From SXZD01 sp034680345 (lineage in GTDB: Bacteria > Pseudomonadota > Gammaproteobacteria > Burkholderiales > Burkholderiaceae_B): a stretch of 64,000 nt of DNA. Shown one piece after another: positions 1 to 8,603 of the stretch. Below the pieces are notes generated by a model. That model saw nothing but the letters and a program-made list of their open reading frames with translations. It had not been told where the DNA came from and made no database searches. The number at the start of each line of letters is the position of its first letter. The first letter of the stretch is position 1. The position numbers and the translations under genes are program-made. Location: contig JAXISZ010000011.1 in NCBI GenBank assembly GCA_034680345.1, forward strand, positions 1-64,000, read 5' to 3'.

Positions 1-139
1 ACGTTGCCCTGCAGGTGTTGTAAGTTTTTTTCCATCAAGCGGCCTTAATCATGTCTGGGGCTTTGCTTCTTGGGGTGGTCAGTTCACCCCATTTTTTATT
101 GCATTATTTTATATTGGATTGTGTGGTTTTTTAAGCAGT

Positions 140-289
140 TTAGCGCATCTCTTTCGAGTGGTGGCGAGCGTCAGATGCCCGAGTGCTTCGGCGGGCCGGT
201 CGCACCTTGATTTTGATGTCGTAGCCGAGGCGGTTCAGACAGTCCATCAGCTTGCGTTCGCACAGGTTGGTGAAGTCACTGTGTATCAC
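140..289 (-). pseudogene. C-terminal remnant of an XRE/HTH_37-type regulator
   Basis: On the minus strand about 50 codons end in TAA at 140-142. The peptide contains CERKLMDCLNRLGYDIKIKV followed by RPARR. This matches my recollection of the C-terminal half of short XRE-family (HTH_37) DNA-binding proteins, often antitoxins of HigA type, in which a leucine-rich helix is followed by an LGxDVxIxVRPA strand. An in-frame TAA lies just upstream of position 289, and the helix-turn-helix half is missing. It is therefore a truncated relic, not a working regulator. No toxin gene is seen beside it within the window. The opposite strand is also open here, which I read as an antisense shadow. Confidence 0.4.
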
Positions 290-377
290 TTATGTTGCCC
301 ATGATGCGGTTATTGGGCTAGGGAAAATAGATTGGGCACCTGATGTAATGTATAAACACATTAAACAGTTGGGCTGA
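225..377 (+). other. Possible C-terminal gene fragment, unidentified
   Basis: A plus-strand frame is open from 225 to a TGA at 375-377. From about 285 it reads like ordinary protein (ITYVAHDAVIGLG, then KIDWAPDVMYKHIKQLG) with no start codon of its own. The change in character near 285 coincides with the 5' break of the XRE remnant on the other strand, so two gene fragments may abut here. I do not recognise the family. The rest of 1-452 shows nothing I can assign; a frame open from the left edge to 304 may be chance. Confidence 0.2.
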
Positions 378-452
378 TTGTAAGTGCTGTGATTAACCGT
401 TTGAACCATTTACCCTAATAGGCCCCTTGTTGAGAGGCACCTTACTGCGAAG

Positions 453-1253
453 CTAGTGCAAAATACCAATCATTTGCCTATTTCTTAAATGCGTGTTTAG
501 TTGTTGGCTACAAACCTTTTCTAGGGCATGCCCAATTAAAATTAAACACGGGCCATGGCGTTCAGCCGCTTGGTTAGTTGCATAATTGGGTAGCTCGCTT
601 AAGCACATGGCTTCATAGCTTTGATGCAGCATAGAAACGGATTCAGCCACAATCACAGGTGTGTTTTTTTGGCGCAAGCCTTGGCCAATCAGTTTTTCCG
701 CCCAAATGGCTGCTTGTTTTAGCCCCATGTAGACCACTAAAGTATCAGCCCCTGGCATTATCTCTTCAATGGCATGGGGGGTTTCTCCATGGCCAACGGC
801 CGGTGTGAGTAGGGCAATTGAACGTGATACACCGCGAAGGGTAAGCGATGCTTGTAATTCGGCAGCTGCCGCCAATGCGGTGGTAATGCCTGGCACCACT
901 GTAAAGGCCAAACCCGCTTGGCGCAATGCTTGCATTTCTTCGTCAGCGCGACCAAAAACCATCGGGTCGCCGCCTTTTAATCGAACCACCCTTGGGTACT
1001 TGTGCGCAGCATCTACCAACATTTTGTTAATAAAATGTTGTGCGGTAGACTGTTTACCGCAGCGTTTGCCTACTGCAATTTTTACGGCGTTTGCATTGGC
1101 TAGCACCAGCATGTCTTCGCTGACTAAGGCGTCGTATAAAATGCAGTCGGCTTGTTGTAGCAAACGCAAACCACGCAAGGTGATCAGGTCGGCAGCACCA
1201 GGGCCAGCACCTACCAGTGCAATATGTTTTGTGACTTGTGTAATACCTGCCAT
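453..1253 (-). CDS. cobA: Uroporphyrinogen-III C-methyltransferase (SUMT)
   Basis: This enzyme transfers two methyl groups from S-adenosylmethionine to uroporphyrinogen III, giving precorrin-2, the precursor of siroheme and of cobalamin. The 266 residues fit a stand-alone SUMT. Visible motifs are the N-terminal glycine loop VGAGPGAADLITLRG (about residues 15-29), DALVSEDML, RLKGGDPMVFGRADEE and VVPGITTALAAAAE. The oxidase/chelatase half of a full CysG is absent, so siroheme completion must be encoded elsewhere. It is the last gene of the sulfate-assimilation operon, 12 bp after cysN. That position fits a role in making siroheme for the sulfite reductase encoded upstream. Confidence 0.93.
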   Translation of the reverse strand: MAGITQVTKHIALVGAGPGAADLITLRGLRLLQQADCILYDALVSEDMLVLANANAVKIAVGKRCGKQSTAQHFINKMLVDAAHKYPRVVRLKGGDPMVFGRADEEMQALRQAGLAFTVVPGITTALAAAAELQASLTLRGVSRSIALLTPAVGHGETPHAIEEIMPGADTLVVYMGLKQAAIWAEKLIGQGLRQKNTPVIVAESVSMLHQSYEAMCLSELPNYATNQAAERHGPCLILIGHALEKVCSQQLNTHLRNRQMIGILH

Positions 1254-1265
1254 TTTATGATTATT

Positions 1266-2618
1266 TTATTCTAAAGCAATAATCATGCCCGCAGCAGCGG
1301 TTTGGTGTGTGGCGCTATCAATTAAAATAAAACTGCCGGTGCTACTGTTGACTGCGTATTTGTCTGCCACAATTGCTTGGGCTAGTGCAATTTCAACCCG
1401 CGTAATGTCGTTCATGCCCACGGCATTGCTAAAAGCTTCTTGGGATAGGGTATGAATGTCTAAAACATGGTCAATGCCTTGTACCTTGGCTTGTACGCAA
1501 CGGGTGGTTTGTTTTAACCAGTATTTGCGTGCGGGGTTTAATGCTTCCGCATCAAGCCAGCACAGGTCTGCAATCACTTTTTTAACTGTGCGCGGTGCAT
1601 TGGTGTCGTTGGCTAAAACGAATTGATCGCCACGCGACACGTCAATATCGCGGTCTACCACCAAGGTGATACATTGGCCAGCGCGAGCTTCTGGCAGATT
1701 TTGATCGAGCAATAACAACTGCGTAACGGTGGCGCTTTCTCCACTGGGCAATATTTTAACCAAGTCACCAAGTTTGACCACACCACTTTCAATGCGGCCC
1801 ATATAGCCTCGAAAATCGTTGGCTTTGTGGCCGTCGTGTCGGGCCACCAGTTGCACAGGAAAACGCAAGTGCAGTTGTGCTTGGTGTTGTTCGCGTTCAG
1901 CACGGCTGGGCAATTGTTCTAGTAGGTTTAATAATGTTTTGCCGGTGTACCATGGGGTGTGAGTGCTGTTTACTACCACATTGTCGCCACTTAAGGCAGA
2001 AATGGGCATAACGTAAATATCGCTGATTTTTAACGATTGTGCCAAATGCTGCACCGCTTGTTCGGTGGCCTGAAAGCGAGATTGATCAAAGTTGACCAAG
2101 TCCATTTTGTTAATTGCAAATATAACGGCAGGCAAGCCCAGCTTGGCTGCAATTGCCGTGTGCCGTTTGGTTTGGGCTAATAACTGAGCGGTTAAAGCGC
2201 CATTTTCATGGGTAAAGTCAACCCGAGTAATGTCCACCAATACAATGGCTGCATCAGCTGTGCTGGCGCCAGTGACCATGTTGCGGGTGTATTGTTCGTG
2301 CCCAGGGGTGTCGGCCACAATGAATTTGCGTTTTGGAGTGGCAAAATACCGGTACGCCACGTCAATGGTAATGCCTTGTTCGCGTTCGGCTTCTAGTCCG
2401 TCGGTGAGCAAAGACAGGTCGATGGTGTCGCCTACAGTGCGTTTGTTTTTAGCGCGTGAAATGGCGGCCAATTGGTCAGCAAAAATGCCTTTGCTGTCGA
2501 ACAATAAACGGCCAATTAAAGTGGATTTTCCATCATCAACTGAACCAGCGGTGATAAAACGCAGCACGCCACGGTCTTCTTGGGTTATTAATGGATTGGA
2601 GTTGGTTATGGCATTCAT
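1266..2618 (-). CDS. cysN: Sulfate adenylyltransferase subunit 1, GTPase
   Basis: CysN is the regulatory GTPase of ATP sulfurylase; GTP hydrolysis drives formation of adenosine 5'-phosphosulfate (APS) by CysD. The G-domain is complete: GSVDDGKSTLIGRLLFDSK (about residues 26-44), DTPGHEQYTRNM and NKMD, followed by EF-Tu-like beta-barrel domains. At 450 residues it is a CysN without a fused CysC APS-kinase domain. The APS-reductase-type CysH in the same operon makes a PAPS route unnecessary. It lies 79 bp after cysD, a wider gap than elsewhere in the operon, and 12 bp before cobA. Confidence 0.95.
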   Translation of the reverse strand: MNAITNSNPLITQEDRGVLRFITAGSVDDGKSTLIGRLLFDSKGIFADQLAAISRAKNKRTVGDTIDLSLLTDGLEAEREQGITIDVAYRYFATPKRKFIVADTPGHEQYTRNMVTGASTADAAIVLVDITRVDFTHENGALTAQLLAQTKRHTAIAAKLGLPAVIFAINKMDLVNFDQSRFQATEQAVQHLAQSLKISDIYVMPISALSGDNVVVNSTHTPWYTGKTLLNLLEQLPSRAEREQHQAQLHLRFPVQLVARHDGHKANDFRGYMGRIESGVVKLGDLVKILPSGESATVTQLLLLDQNLPEARAGQCITLVVDRDIDVSRGDQFVLANDTNAPRTVKKVIADLCWLDAEALNPARKYWLKQTTRCVQAKVQGIDHVLDIHTLSQEAFSNAVGMNDITRVEIALAQAIVADKYAVNSSTGSFILIDSATHQTAAAGMIIALE

Positions 2619-2697
2619 GGCGAAAAATTCTTAATCGTTCTTAGTAAAGCAAAGCGGTATGGGTTGGGTCATTGGCAGCGTTCGGAAACCTTTTAAA

Positions 2698-3612
2698 TTA
2701 AAAATAGCCTTCTTTTTTGCGCCTTTCCATTGAGGCTTCAGAGGTTTGGTCATCCATACGGGTGGCGCCGCGTTCAGTGATGTCGGTGATGGCTGTTTCC
2801 GCAATGATAGCCGCAGGGCTGTCGGCTGTGCTTTTAACCGGGCACGTGCAGGTGATGTCGCCCACGGTGCGAAAACGCACAGTGACATGTTCAACGGTTT
2901 CACCTTCTTTGGGTGGAGTGAGTTCAGTCATGGGGACTAGTAAGCCGTTGCGCCGAATCACTGGGCGTGTGTGGGCATAATAAATATTGGGTAGGGCTAG
3001 TTGCTCGCGTTCAATGTATTGCCACACATCGAGTTCGGTCCAGTTGGAAATGGGAAACACGCGCATGTGTTCGCCGTTGTGGACTTTGGTGTTGTACAAG
3101 TCCCAGAGTTCAGGGCGTTGTGCTTTGGGGTCCCACTGGCCAAAACTGTCTCGGAAAGAAAAAATACGCTCTTTGGCGCGGGCTTTTTCTTCATCACGGC
3201 GGGCGCCACCCATTAATGCGTCAAATTGAAATTCTTCAATGGCTTCTAGCAACGTGACCGATTGCGCCGCGTTACGCGAATCGGTTGCATGGCGTAATTT
3301 AACAGTGCCACGCTTGATGGAGTCTTCAACGGAACGCACAATCAGTTTTTCACCGAGCTCTGCGGCGCGCTGGTCGCGAAAGGCAATGACCTCAGGGAAG
3401 TTGTGTTCGGTGTCGATGTGTAGCAAAGGAAATGGAAATTGGCCCGGACGAAAGGCTTTTTCAGCGATGCGCAGCATCACCAGTGAGTCTTTGCCGCCAG
3501 AAAAAAGCAATGCGGGTCGGCTGCATTCTGCTGCAACTTCACGCATAATGTAGATGGCTTCGGCTTCTAGCCAGTCGAGGTGAGATTGTGTGTGTGCTGT
3601 GGTGGCATTCAT
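2698..3612 (-). CDS. cysD: Sulfate adenylyltransferase subunit 2
   Basis: CysD is the catalytic subunit of ATP sulfurylase, joining sulfate to ATP to give APS and pyrophosphate. The 304 residues show the PP-loop LLFSGGKDSLVMLRIAEKAF (about 36-55) of the adenine-nucleotide alpha-hydrolase superfamily. They also show LLHIDTEHNFPEVI, GGARRDEEKARAKER and the C-terminal TCTCPV region typical of CysD. Its length is normal for the family. It begins 2 bp after cysH and precedes cysN, so it is clearly cotranscribed with both. Confidence 0.95.
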   Translation of the reverse strand: MNATTAHTQSHLDWLEAEAIYIMREVAAECSRPALLFSGGKDSLVMLRIAEKAFRPGQFPFPLLHIDTEHNFPEVIAFRDQRAAELGEKLIVRSVEDSIKRGTVKLRHATDSRNAAQSVTLLEAIEEFQFDALMGGARRDEEKARAKERIFSFRDSFGQWDPKAQRPELWDLYNTKVHNGEHMRVFPISNWTELDVWQYIEREQLALPNIYYAHTRPVIRRNGLLVPMTELTPPKEGETVEHVTVRFRTVGDITCTCPVKSTADSPAAIIAETAITDITERGATRMDDQTSEASMERRKKEGYF

Positions 3613-3614
3613 AA

Positions 3615-4373
3615 TTAAGCTGTTTTTAATGCATCAAGATGGTTTATATTCTCGGCGTGTAGTCCGCATTCTTTGGATGACGGGTCTTCCCACCACCAGC
3701 GACCCGCGCGTATGTCTTCCCCAATAGAAATACCTCTGGTACATGGCGCACAGCCTATAGAAGGATAGCCTTGTAAGTGCAGGGCATTGACTGGTACAGC
3801 AAACTGGCGAATGTATGTCCAAATATCCGCTTCAGACCAATCGGTGAGCGGGTTAAATTTAACCATATTGCGCGCAGTGTCTTGTTCGCGCATGGGTAAA
3901 CTCTGGCGGGTGCTGGCTTGGGCTTTGCGCTGTCCTGTAATCCAAGCTTGAGCCCCAGCTAGCGCACGGTTTAAGGGTTCAACTTTGCGCACTTCACAGC
4001 ACGATTTGCGCAATTCTATGCTGCTGTAAATCGCATCTAAGCCGTGGGTGTTAATATAGTTTTGCACCGCTTGGGCTTCAGGTTTAATCAACTGGGGTGC
4101 TTTACCGTATTTGCTTTGCAAAGCGGGAATAACCGCTAAGGTTTCAGGATTTAAGCGCCCAGTTTCTAGGCTGAAGGCTTTGATATTTAAATTTAATCGC
4201 GCAATCACATCAAATAAAATATTGTCTTCAGCGCCTAAACTGCTAGCCAAACGGATGTCTGTAAATTCTGCGCAGGCCGCAGAAAGCAGGTTTTCAAGGC
4301 AGTGTAGTTTTTCGCTGAGGTTGGTGTCGGGCTGGTTGTGCCCACGGTAGATACTGACAACTGCTTCAGTCAT
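3615..4373 (-). CDS. cysH: Adenylyl-sulfate (APS) reductase, 4Fe-4S type
   Basis: CysH reduces activated sulfate to sulfite with electrons from thioredoxin. The protein has SLGAEDNILFDVIA, a KSCCEVRKVEPLNRAL segment and SIGCAPCTRG followed by a KECGLH tail. The CC and CxxC cysteine pairs coordinate a 4Fe-4S cluster and mark the APS-using class; ECGLH holds the catalytic cysteine. I place the start at the ATG at 4373 because GGAGG lies 5 nt upstream. An in-frame ATG at 4385 would add four residues but has no such ribosome-binding site. The chosen start overlaps the end of the DUF934 gene by 8 bp, suggesting translational coupling. Confidence 0.93.
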   Translation of the reverse strand: MTEAVVSIYRGHNQPDTNLSEKLHCLENLLSAACAEFTDIRLASSLGAEDNILFDVIARLNLNIKAFSLETGRLNPETLAVIPALQSKYGKAPQLIKPEAQAVQNYINTHGLDAIYSSIELRKSCCEVRKVEPLNRALAGAQAWITGQRKAQASTRQSLPMREQDTARNMVKFNPLTDWSEADIWTYIRQFAVPVNALHLQGYPSIGCAPCTRGISIGEDIRAGRWWWEDPSSKECGLHAENINHLDALKTA

Positions 4374-4932
4374 GTGCGCCTCCATGGGTGTTGTTTGGTT
4401 GAGATGGGTCTAAGCGACGGCGAAACAATGGTTGCGCTTGGTCGACGCTGTCTTGATACAGTACGGAGAAATCGTTAAATCCTGCCAAAGCATCTTCAAC
4501 CGATTTACCTGATTTAATAACAAACTCTGTGAAGCCTACGCGTGCTAAGTAAAACATTTGGTCGCGCCAAATGTCGCCAAATGCACGCAAAGCACCGGTA
4601 AAACCAAAGCGTTTACGCAGTAAATAGGCGTCAGAATAGCCTTGACCGTATTTGAAAACGGTGAACTCGTAAGCAATCCGTTTTAGTAGATTGACTTCGA
4701 TGACAAGGTGTTCTGGGTTGTCTTCGGGCAGTAGGTAAACGCCTAAACGCCCAGATTGGGCCAAGGGCAGCAGTGCGCTTTTTTCAGATTGCCAACGCTT
4801 TAGGCTGATTATAAACTCGCCCTGATTCGGTATGGGGTCTGTGTCACGCACCACAGCCACTTTGTCGTTAGCCGTTTGTGGGGCTTTGCCAATTGGTTTA
4901 ACAATAATTGGGTTGACAATTGTAGCGTTCAT
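4366..4932 (-). CDS. DUF934 protein of the sulfite-reductase operon
   Basis: This 188-residue protein belongs to the DUF934 family (PF06073), which sits almost invariably beside cysI in beta- and some alpha- and gammaproteobacteria. The diagnostic part is the C-terminal two thirds, with KYGQGYSDAYLLRKRFGF and GDIWRDQMFYLARVGFTEF. Its biochemical role is not established; association with sulfite reduction is inferred from context. No signal peptide or metal-binding cysteine motif is visible. It overlaps cysI by 4 bp and cysH by 8 bp, so all three are translated as a block. Confidence 0.88.
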   Translation of the reverse strand: MNATIVNPIIVKPIGKAPQTANDKVAVVRDTDPIPNQGEFIISLKRWQSEKSALLPLAQSGRLGVYLLPEDNPEHLVIEVNLLKRIAYEFTVFKYGQGYSDAYLLRKRFGFTGALRAFGDIWRDQMFYLARVGFTEFVIKSGKSVEDALAGFNDFSVLYQDSVDQAQPLFRRRLDPSQPNNTHGGAHD

Positions 4933-6608
4933 ACAGCTTCCTTGTTTGCATAAACTTTGGATTTAAACGGTTCAGCCCCTAGGCGGTCGAATGTGTCAAT
5001 AAAATCTTCGTCTTCATGGCGCAGTTCAACGTAAGTGTTTAAAATGGTTTTTATCACACTAGGAATTTCATCTGCAGTGAATGAAGGGCCAATGACCTTG
5101 CCAATTTCTGCATTCATGCCTTGACGCCCACCCAAGGTAATTTGATACCATTCTGAGCCGTTTTTATCGACGCCTAAAATACCGATGTTGCCAATGTGGT
5201 GGTGGCCGCATGAATTGATACAGCCAGAAATGTTCAAAGACAAATCGCCAAGGTCGAATACATAGTCAACGTCGTCTAGTGCGTCTTGGATGGCCAAGGC
5301 AATTGGAATAGATTTGGCGTTGGCCAGAGAACAAAAATCGCCACCCGGACAGGCAATGATATCGGTAACCAAACCCACATTGGGCGTGGCTAGACCTAAC
5401 ACTTTGGCGGCTTGCCAGAGTTCGAACAATGCGTGCTCAGGCACATCGGCCAGTACGAGGTTTTGTTCGTGTGTGACGCGAATTTCTCCCAGGCTGTAGC
5501 GTTCTGCCAATTCTGCAATGGCGCGCATTTGAGCCGAAGTGGCGTCACCTGGGGCAATGCCTGGGTGTTTTAGAGAAAAGGTGACAGCGGCGTAGCCTGG
5601 TTGGCGGTGGCGGCGAACGCTGCGTTCGCACCAGCGAGCAAAACCGGTGTGTTGTGCTTTGTGAATGGTTAGGTCAGTTTGGATGTTAGCCAATTCAGTG
5701 GCGTTAAACAATAAATAGTCGGGACTGGTGAAATAGCCTGCCAAACGTTGTAGCTCTTCAATTGGTATAGTGGCTGGACCGTTGCATAGGTGTTCCCATT
5801 CTGCGTCTACGTCTTTGGCAAATTGTTCAGCACCAACCGCACGCACCAAGATTTTAATGCGGGCTTTGTACATATTGTCTCTGCGACCATAGCGATTGTA
5901 TACCCGCATAATGGCTTCAATGTATGTGAGTAAATGTTGCCAAGGTAAGTTTTCTCGCAGAATCGATCCCACCATGGGGGTTCGACCTAGGCCGCCGCCA
6001 GCCAAGACGCTGCAAACGACTTCGCCAGCGCTGTTTTTTGAGAGGTGAACGCCAATGTCGTGCACTGCAACGGCCACGCGGTCTTCTTGAGCACCGTTGA
6101 CAGCAATTTTAAACTTGCGTGGTAAATGAATAAATTCAGGGTGAAATGTAGACCACTGGCGAATGAGTTCGCAGTAAGGTCGTGGGTCAACCATTTCGTC
6201 TGCGGCAATGCCTGCATAGGGGTCGCTGGTGACATTGCGAATGCAGTTGCCGCTGGTTTGAATAGCGTGCATGTCTACTTCAGCCAATGCTTGCAGAATA
6301 TCCGGCACATTTTTAAGCTCAGGCCAGTTGTATTGTATATTTTGTCGGGTGGTGAAGTGCCCGTAGCCACGGTCGAAGGTGTCAGCAATATTGGCTAAGG
6401 CGCTGAGCTGTTTTGCGCTGAGTAAACCATAAGGTATAGCAACGCGCAGCATGGGTGCGTGGCGTTGAATATACAAACCGTTTTGTAAGCGCAATGGGCG
6501 AAACTCATCTTCGGAGAGTTTGCCTTTTAAAAAGCGTTCAGTTTGGTTGCGAAATTGGGCAACGCGTTCATGGTTGATGGTGCGATCGTAATCGTCGTAT
6601 TGATACAT
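4929..6608 (-). CDS. cysI: Sulfite reductase hemoprotein (nitrite/sulfite reductase family)
   Basis: The enzyme reduces sulfite to sulfide using a coupled siroheme and 4Fe-4S centre. The 559 residues hold the duplicated ferredoxin-like and siroheme domains. TSGNCIRNVTSDPYAG occurs at about 123-138, and the cluster and siroheme ligand set CPGGDFC followed by CINSCGHHH lies near 420-470, giving the C-x5-C...C-x3-C pattern. There is no adjacent CysJ flavoprotein, so electrons probably come from ferredoxin or another partner, as in many Burkholderiales. The gene lies 13 bp after the permease gene and overlaps the DUF934 gene by 4 bp. Confidence 0.94.
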   Translation of the reverse strand: MYQYDDYDRTINHERVAQFRNQTERFLKGKLSEDEFRPLRLQNGLYIQRHAPMLRVAIPYGLLSAKQLSALANIADTFDRGYGHFTTRQNIQYNWPELKNVPDILQALAEVDMHAIQTSGNCIRNVTSDPYAGIAADEMVDPRPYCELIRQWSTFHPEFIHLPRKFKIAVNGAQEDRVAVAVHDIGVHLSKNSAGEVVCSVLAGGGLGRTPMVGSILRENLPWQHLLTYIEAIMRVYNRYGRRDNMYKARIKILVRAVGAEQFAKDVDAEWEHLCNGPATIPIEELQRLAGYFTSPDYLLFNATELANIQTDLTIHKAQHTGFARWCERSVRRHRQPGYAAVTFSLKHPGIAPGDATSAQMRAIAELAERYSLGEIRVTHEQNLVLADVPEHALFELWQAAKVLGLATPNVGLVTDIIACPGGDFCSLANAKSIPIALAIQDALDDVDYVFDLGDLSLNISGCINSCGHHHIGNIGILGVDKNGSEWYQITLGGRQGMNAEIGKVIGPSFTADEIPSVIKTILNTYVELRHEDEDFIDTFDRLGAEPFKSKVYANKEAV

Positions 6609-6621
6609 GACAAGACTTTAA

Positions 6622-7413
6622 TTAACTCACGAGTTTTGCCGCCACTGCTGTAAGTGTGGTGGCCAATACCCCGCGCAAAAAACGCTCGGGAACGGAACGG
6701 CTTAAATAACTGCCGATAGAAATACCTGGAATTGAACCAATTAATAATGCAATTAATAAACTCCAGTCTAAGGTACCCATAATAGCATGGCCTGTGGCTG
6801 CAACGGCAGTCAGTGGCACCGCATAAGCAATGTCGGTGCCTGCAATTTCAGCGGCAGACAGTTTCGGGTATAGTAAGACCAGCACGGTGGCACCAATGGC
6901 ACCAGCGCCAATGGATGAAACGGTAACTAAAAACCCAATCAGAGCAGCTGCGGCAATGGTGGCTAGGGTGCGTGCAGTGCCCTGTGGTTGCAAATGGGGG
7001 CGTGCGGCTTGAAAAGCAATAATGCGTTTACGGAAAATAAGGGCAAGCACAGTTAGCATAACGCAGGTAGCAATTGAATAGCGGATGAACAGGTCTATAC
7101 CGCTGCCTTTTTCTGATTTTTGTAGGTCTAGAGTAAACAATACAATTGAAGTTAAAATAGAGGCTGGTAAGCTACCAGCACACATTAGCCCAACAACTTT
7201 CCAATTGACTGTGCTGCGCAGGCGGTGCACAACTGTGCCTGCAGTTTTGGTCATAGCGGCAAAAGCTAGGTCCGTGCCTACGGCCACAGAGGGTGAAATA
7301 CCGAAAATAGCGGTCAGTAGAGGGGTCATTAATGAACCGCCACCCACGCCAGTGAGCCCAACCAGCAAACCAACAGCGAGGCCAGATACAATATAGGCAA
7401 AATCAATGTGCAT
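6622..7413 (-). CDS. TauE/SafE-family membrane permease
   Basis: This is a 263-residue inner-membrane protein with about eight hydrophobic segments. It opens with a glycine-rich first helix (GLAVGLLVGLTGVGGGSLMT) typical of the TauE/SafE (DUF81) family. Members export sulfite or sulfonate or import sulfur compounds. As the first gene of the cys operon it is most simply a sulfite exporter or a sulfate/sulfite permease serving the pathway; the sequence does not settle direction or substrate. The half-repeat glycine motif recurs near residue 170 (VTVSSIGAGAIGATV), showing the internal duplication expected of the family. Confidence 0.88.
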   Translation of the reverse strand: MHIDFAYIVSGLAVGLLVGLTGVGGGSLMTPLLTAIFGISPSVAVGTDLAFAAMTKTAGTVVHRLRSTVNWKVVGLMCAGSLPASILTSIVLFTLDLQKSEKGSGIDLFIRYSIATCVMLTVLALIFRKRIIAFQAARPHLQPQGTARTLATIAAAALIGFLVTVSSIGAGAIGATVLVLLYPKLSAAEIAGTDIAYAVPLTAVAATGHAIMGTLDWSLLIALLIGSIPGISIGSYLSRSVPERFLRGVLATTLTAVAAKLVS

Positions 7414-7448
7414 AAGGTGCGTGTTAAAGTATTGATTAAAAGGCTATC

Positions 7449-7466
7449 ATAAAGTACATTCTTTAT
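7449..7466. promoter_or_regulatory. Palindrome in the divergent cys operon / cysB control region
   Basis: An exact inverted repeat, ATAAAG-N6-CTTTAT, lies 36 bp upstream of the permease start and about 150 bp upstream of the cysB start. The 201 bp between the two divergent genes are strongly AT-rich and must hold both promoters. LysR-type regulators such as CysB bind dyad-like sites in this kind of position, so this is a candidate operator. No assignment beyond the symmetry can be made from sequence alone. Confidence 0.35.
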
Positions 7467-7614
7467 AATATAAAATACTGTTTTACAATTTGTTTATTCT
7501 TTTTGGTAATATAGTTGTTAAATTTACCGATTTTTTCTTGATTCAGGTTTTCAGTGTTTTATGGTATGAGGTTGTTGTATTCTGGTTGCGTTGTGTTTGC
7601 TAAATGGGGGCGGT

Positions 7615-8550
7615 GTGAATTTACATCAATTGCGTTTCATTCGTGAAGCGGTGCGTCAAAATTTTAGTTTAACGCAAGCGGCCCATGTCTTGTTTACTTC
7701 TCAGCCTGGGATTTCGAAAGCCATTATAGAATTAGAAGAAGAACTTGGCGTGCAAATTTTTCAACGCCATGGCAAACGCATTAAGGCTTTGACTGCGCCG
7801 GGTCGTTTGGTGGTGTCTTGTGCTGAAAAAATACTGGCTGAGTTAGAAAACATGAAGCGCATTGGTGCAGAATACGCTGCGCGCAGCACCGGGGAGCTGC
7901 GTATTGCAGCAACGCATACGCAAGCTAGATATTCTTTACCGCCTGTGGTGGCTGCTTTTCGGCAGCGCTATCCTCAGGTGCGTTTGGTGATTCTGCAAGG
8001 GGTGCCGCAGCAATTGGTGCAGTGGGTAACCGCTGACCAAGCTGATTTGGCCATAGCCACCGAAGCCTTGGCCAGTTGTACGGACATGGTTACTTTTCCA
8101 TGTTTTGATTGGCAGCATGTGGTGGTGGCTCCCTTGGGGCATGCCATTTTGCAAAATCCTTTGACTTTGAATGCGTTAGCTGATCAGCCTTTAATTACCT
8201 ATGAAAAGGCGTTTGCTGGGCGCGCAAAAATTGATGCGGCTTTTCAAGCAGTGGGCGCAACACCTAAAATTGTGCTGGAAGCCATTGATGCAGATGTGAT
8301 TAAAACCTATGTTGGTTTGGGGTTGGGCATTGGTGTGATTGCAAATATTGCCTTTGATGCGCAAAAAGATCAGGGGCTTGCGGCATTGCCTGCTGGCATT
8401 TTATTTGGAACCAATACTGTACGAATTGGTGTGCGTCAGGGGGTTTTTATGCGTCATTTGATGTATGAGTTTATTCAGATGTTTGCGTCACGGTTAAATG
8501 TTGGGCTGATTGACCGCACTTTACAAGGTGGTGAGGATTATTCAATTTAA
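7615..8550 (+). CDS. cysB: LysR-type regulator of sulfur assimilation, CysB-like
   Basis: This is a transcription factor of the CysB/Cbl branch of LysR regulators. The N-terminal winged helix-turn-helix reads LHQLRFIREAVRQNFSLTQA with QPGISKAIIELEEELG, the hallmark CysB sequence. A periplasmic-binding-protein-like effector domain follows from about residue 90. I choose GTG at 7615 (311 residues) because VNLHQLRF aligns with the family start and GGGGGCG lies just upstream. A TTG at 7591 would add eight atypical residues. It is transcribed divergently from the cys operon, the usual layout for a LysR regulator and its target; N-acetylserine or a related sulfur signal is the expected effector. 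Confidence 0.92.
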   Translation: MNLHQLRFIREAVRQNFSLTQAAHVLFTSQPGISKAIIELEEELGVQIFQRHGKRIKALTAPGRLVVSCAEKILAELENMKRIGAEYAARSTGELRIAATHTQARYSLPPVVAAFRQRYPQVRLVILQGVPQQLVQWVTADQADLAIATEALASCTDMVTFPCFDWQHVVVAPLGHAILQNPLTLNALADQPLITYEKAFAGRAKIDAAFQAVGATPKIVLEAIDADVIKTYVGLGLGIGVIANIAFDAQKDQGLAALPAGILFGTNTVRIGVRQGVFMRHLMYEFIQMFASRLNVGLIDRTLQGGEDYSI

Positions 8551-8603
8551 GTTTTCATGTTTTTTTATCATAAACACTTATTATGTTTGAATATTGATGA
8601 ATT

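Noticed and set aside
769..1260. 163-codon plus-strand frame opposite cobA
   Set aside because: It lies entirely antisense to a clear SUMT gene, has no family resemblance, and shows the composition of a shadow frame.
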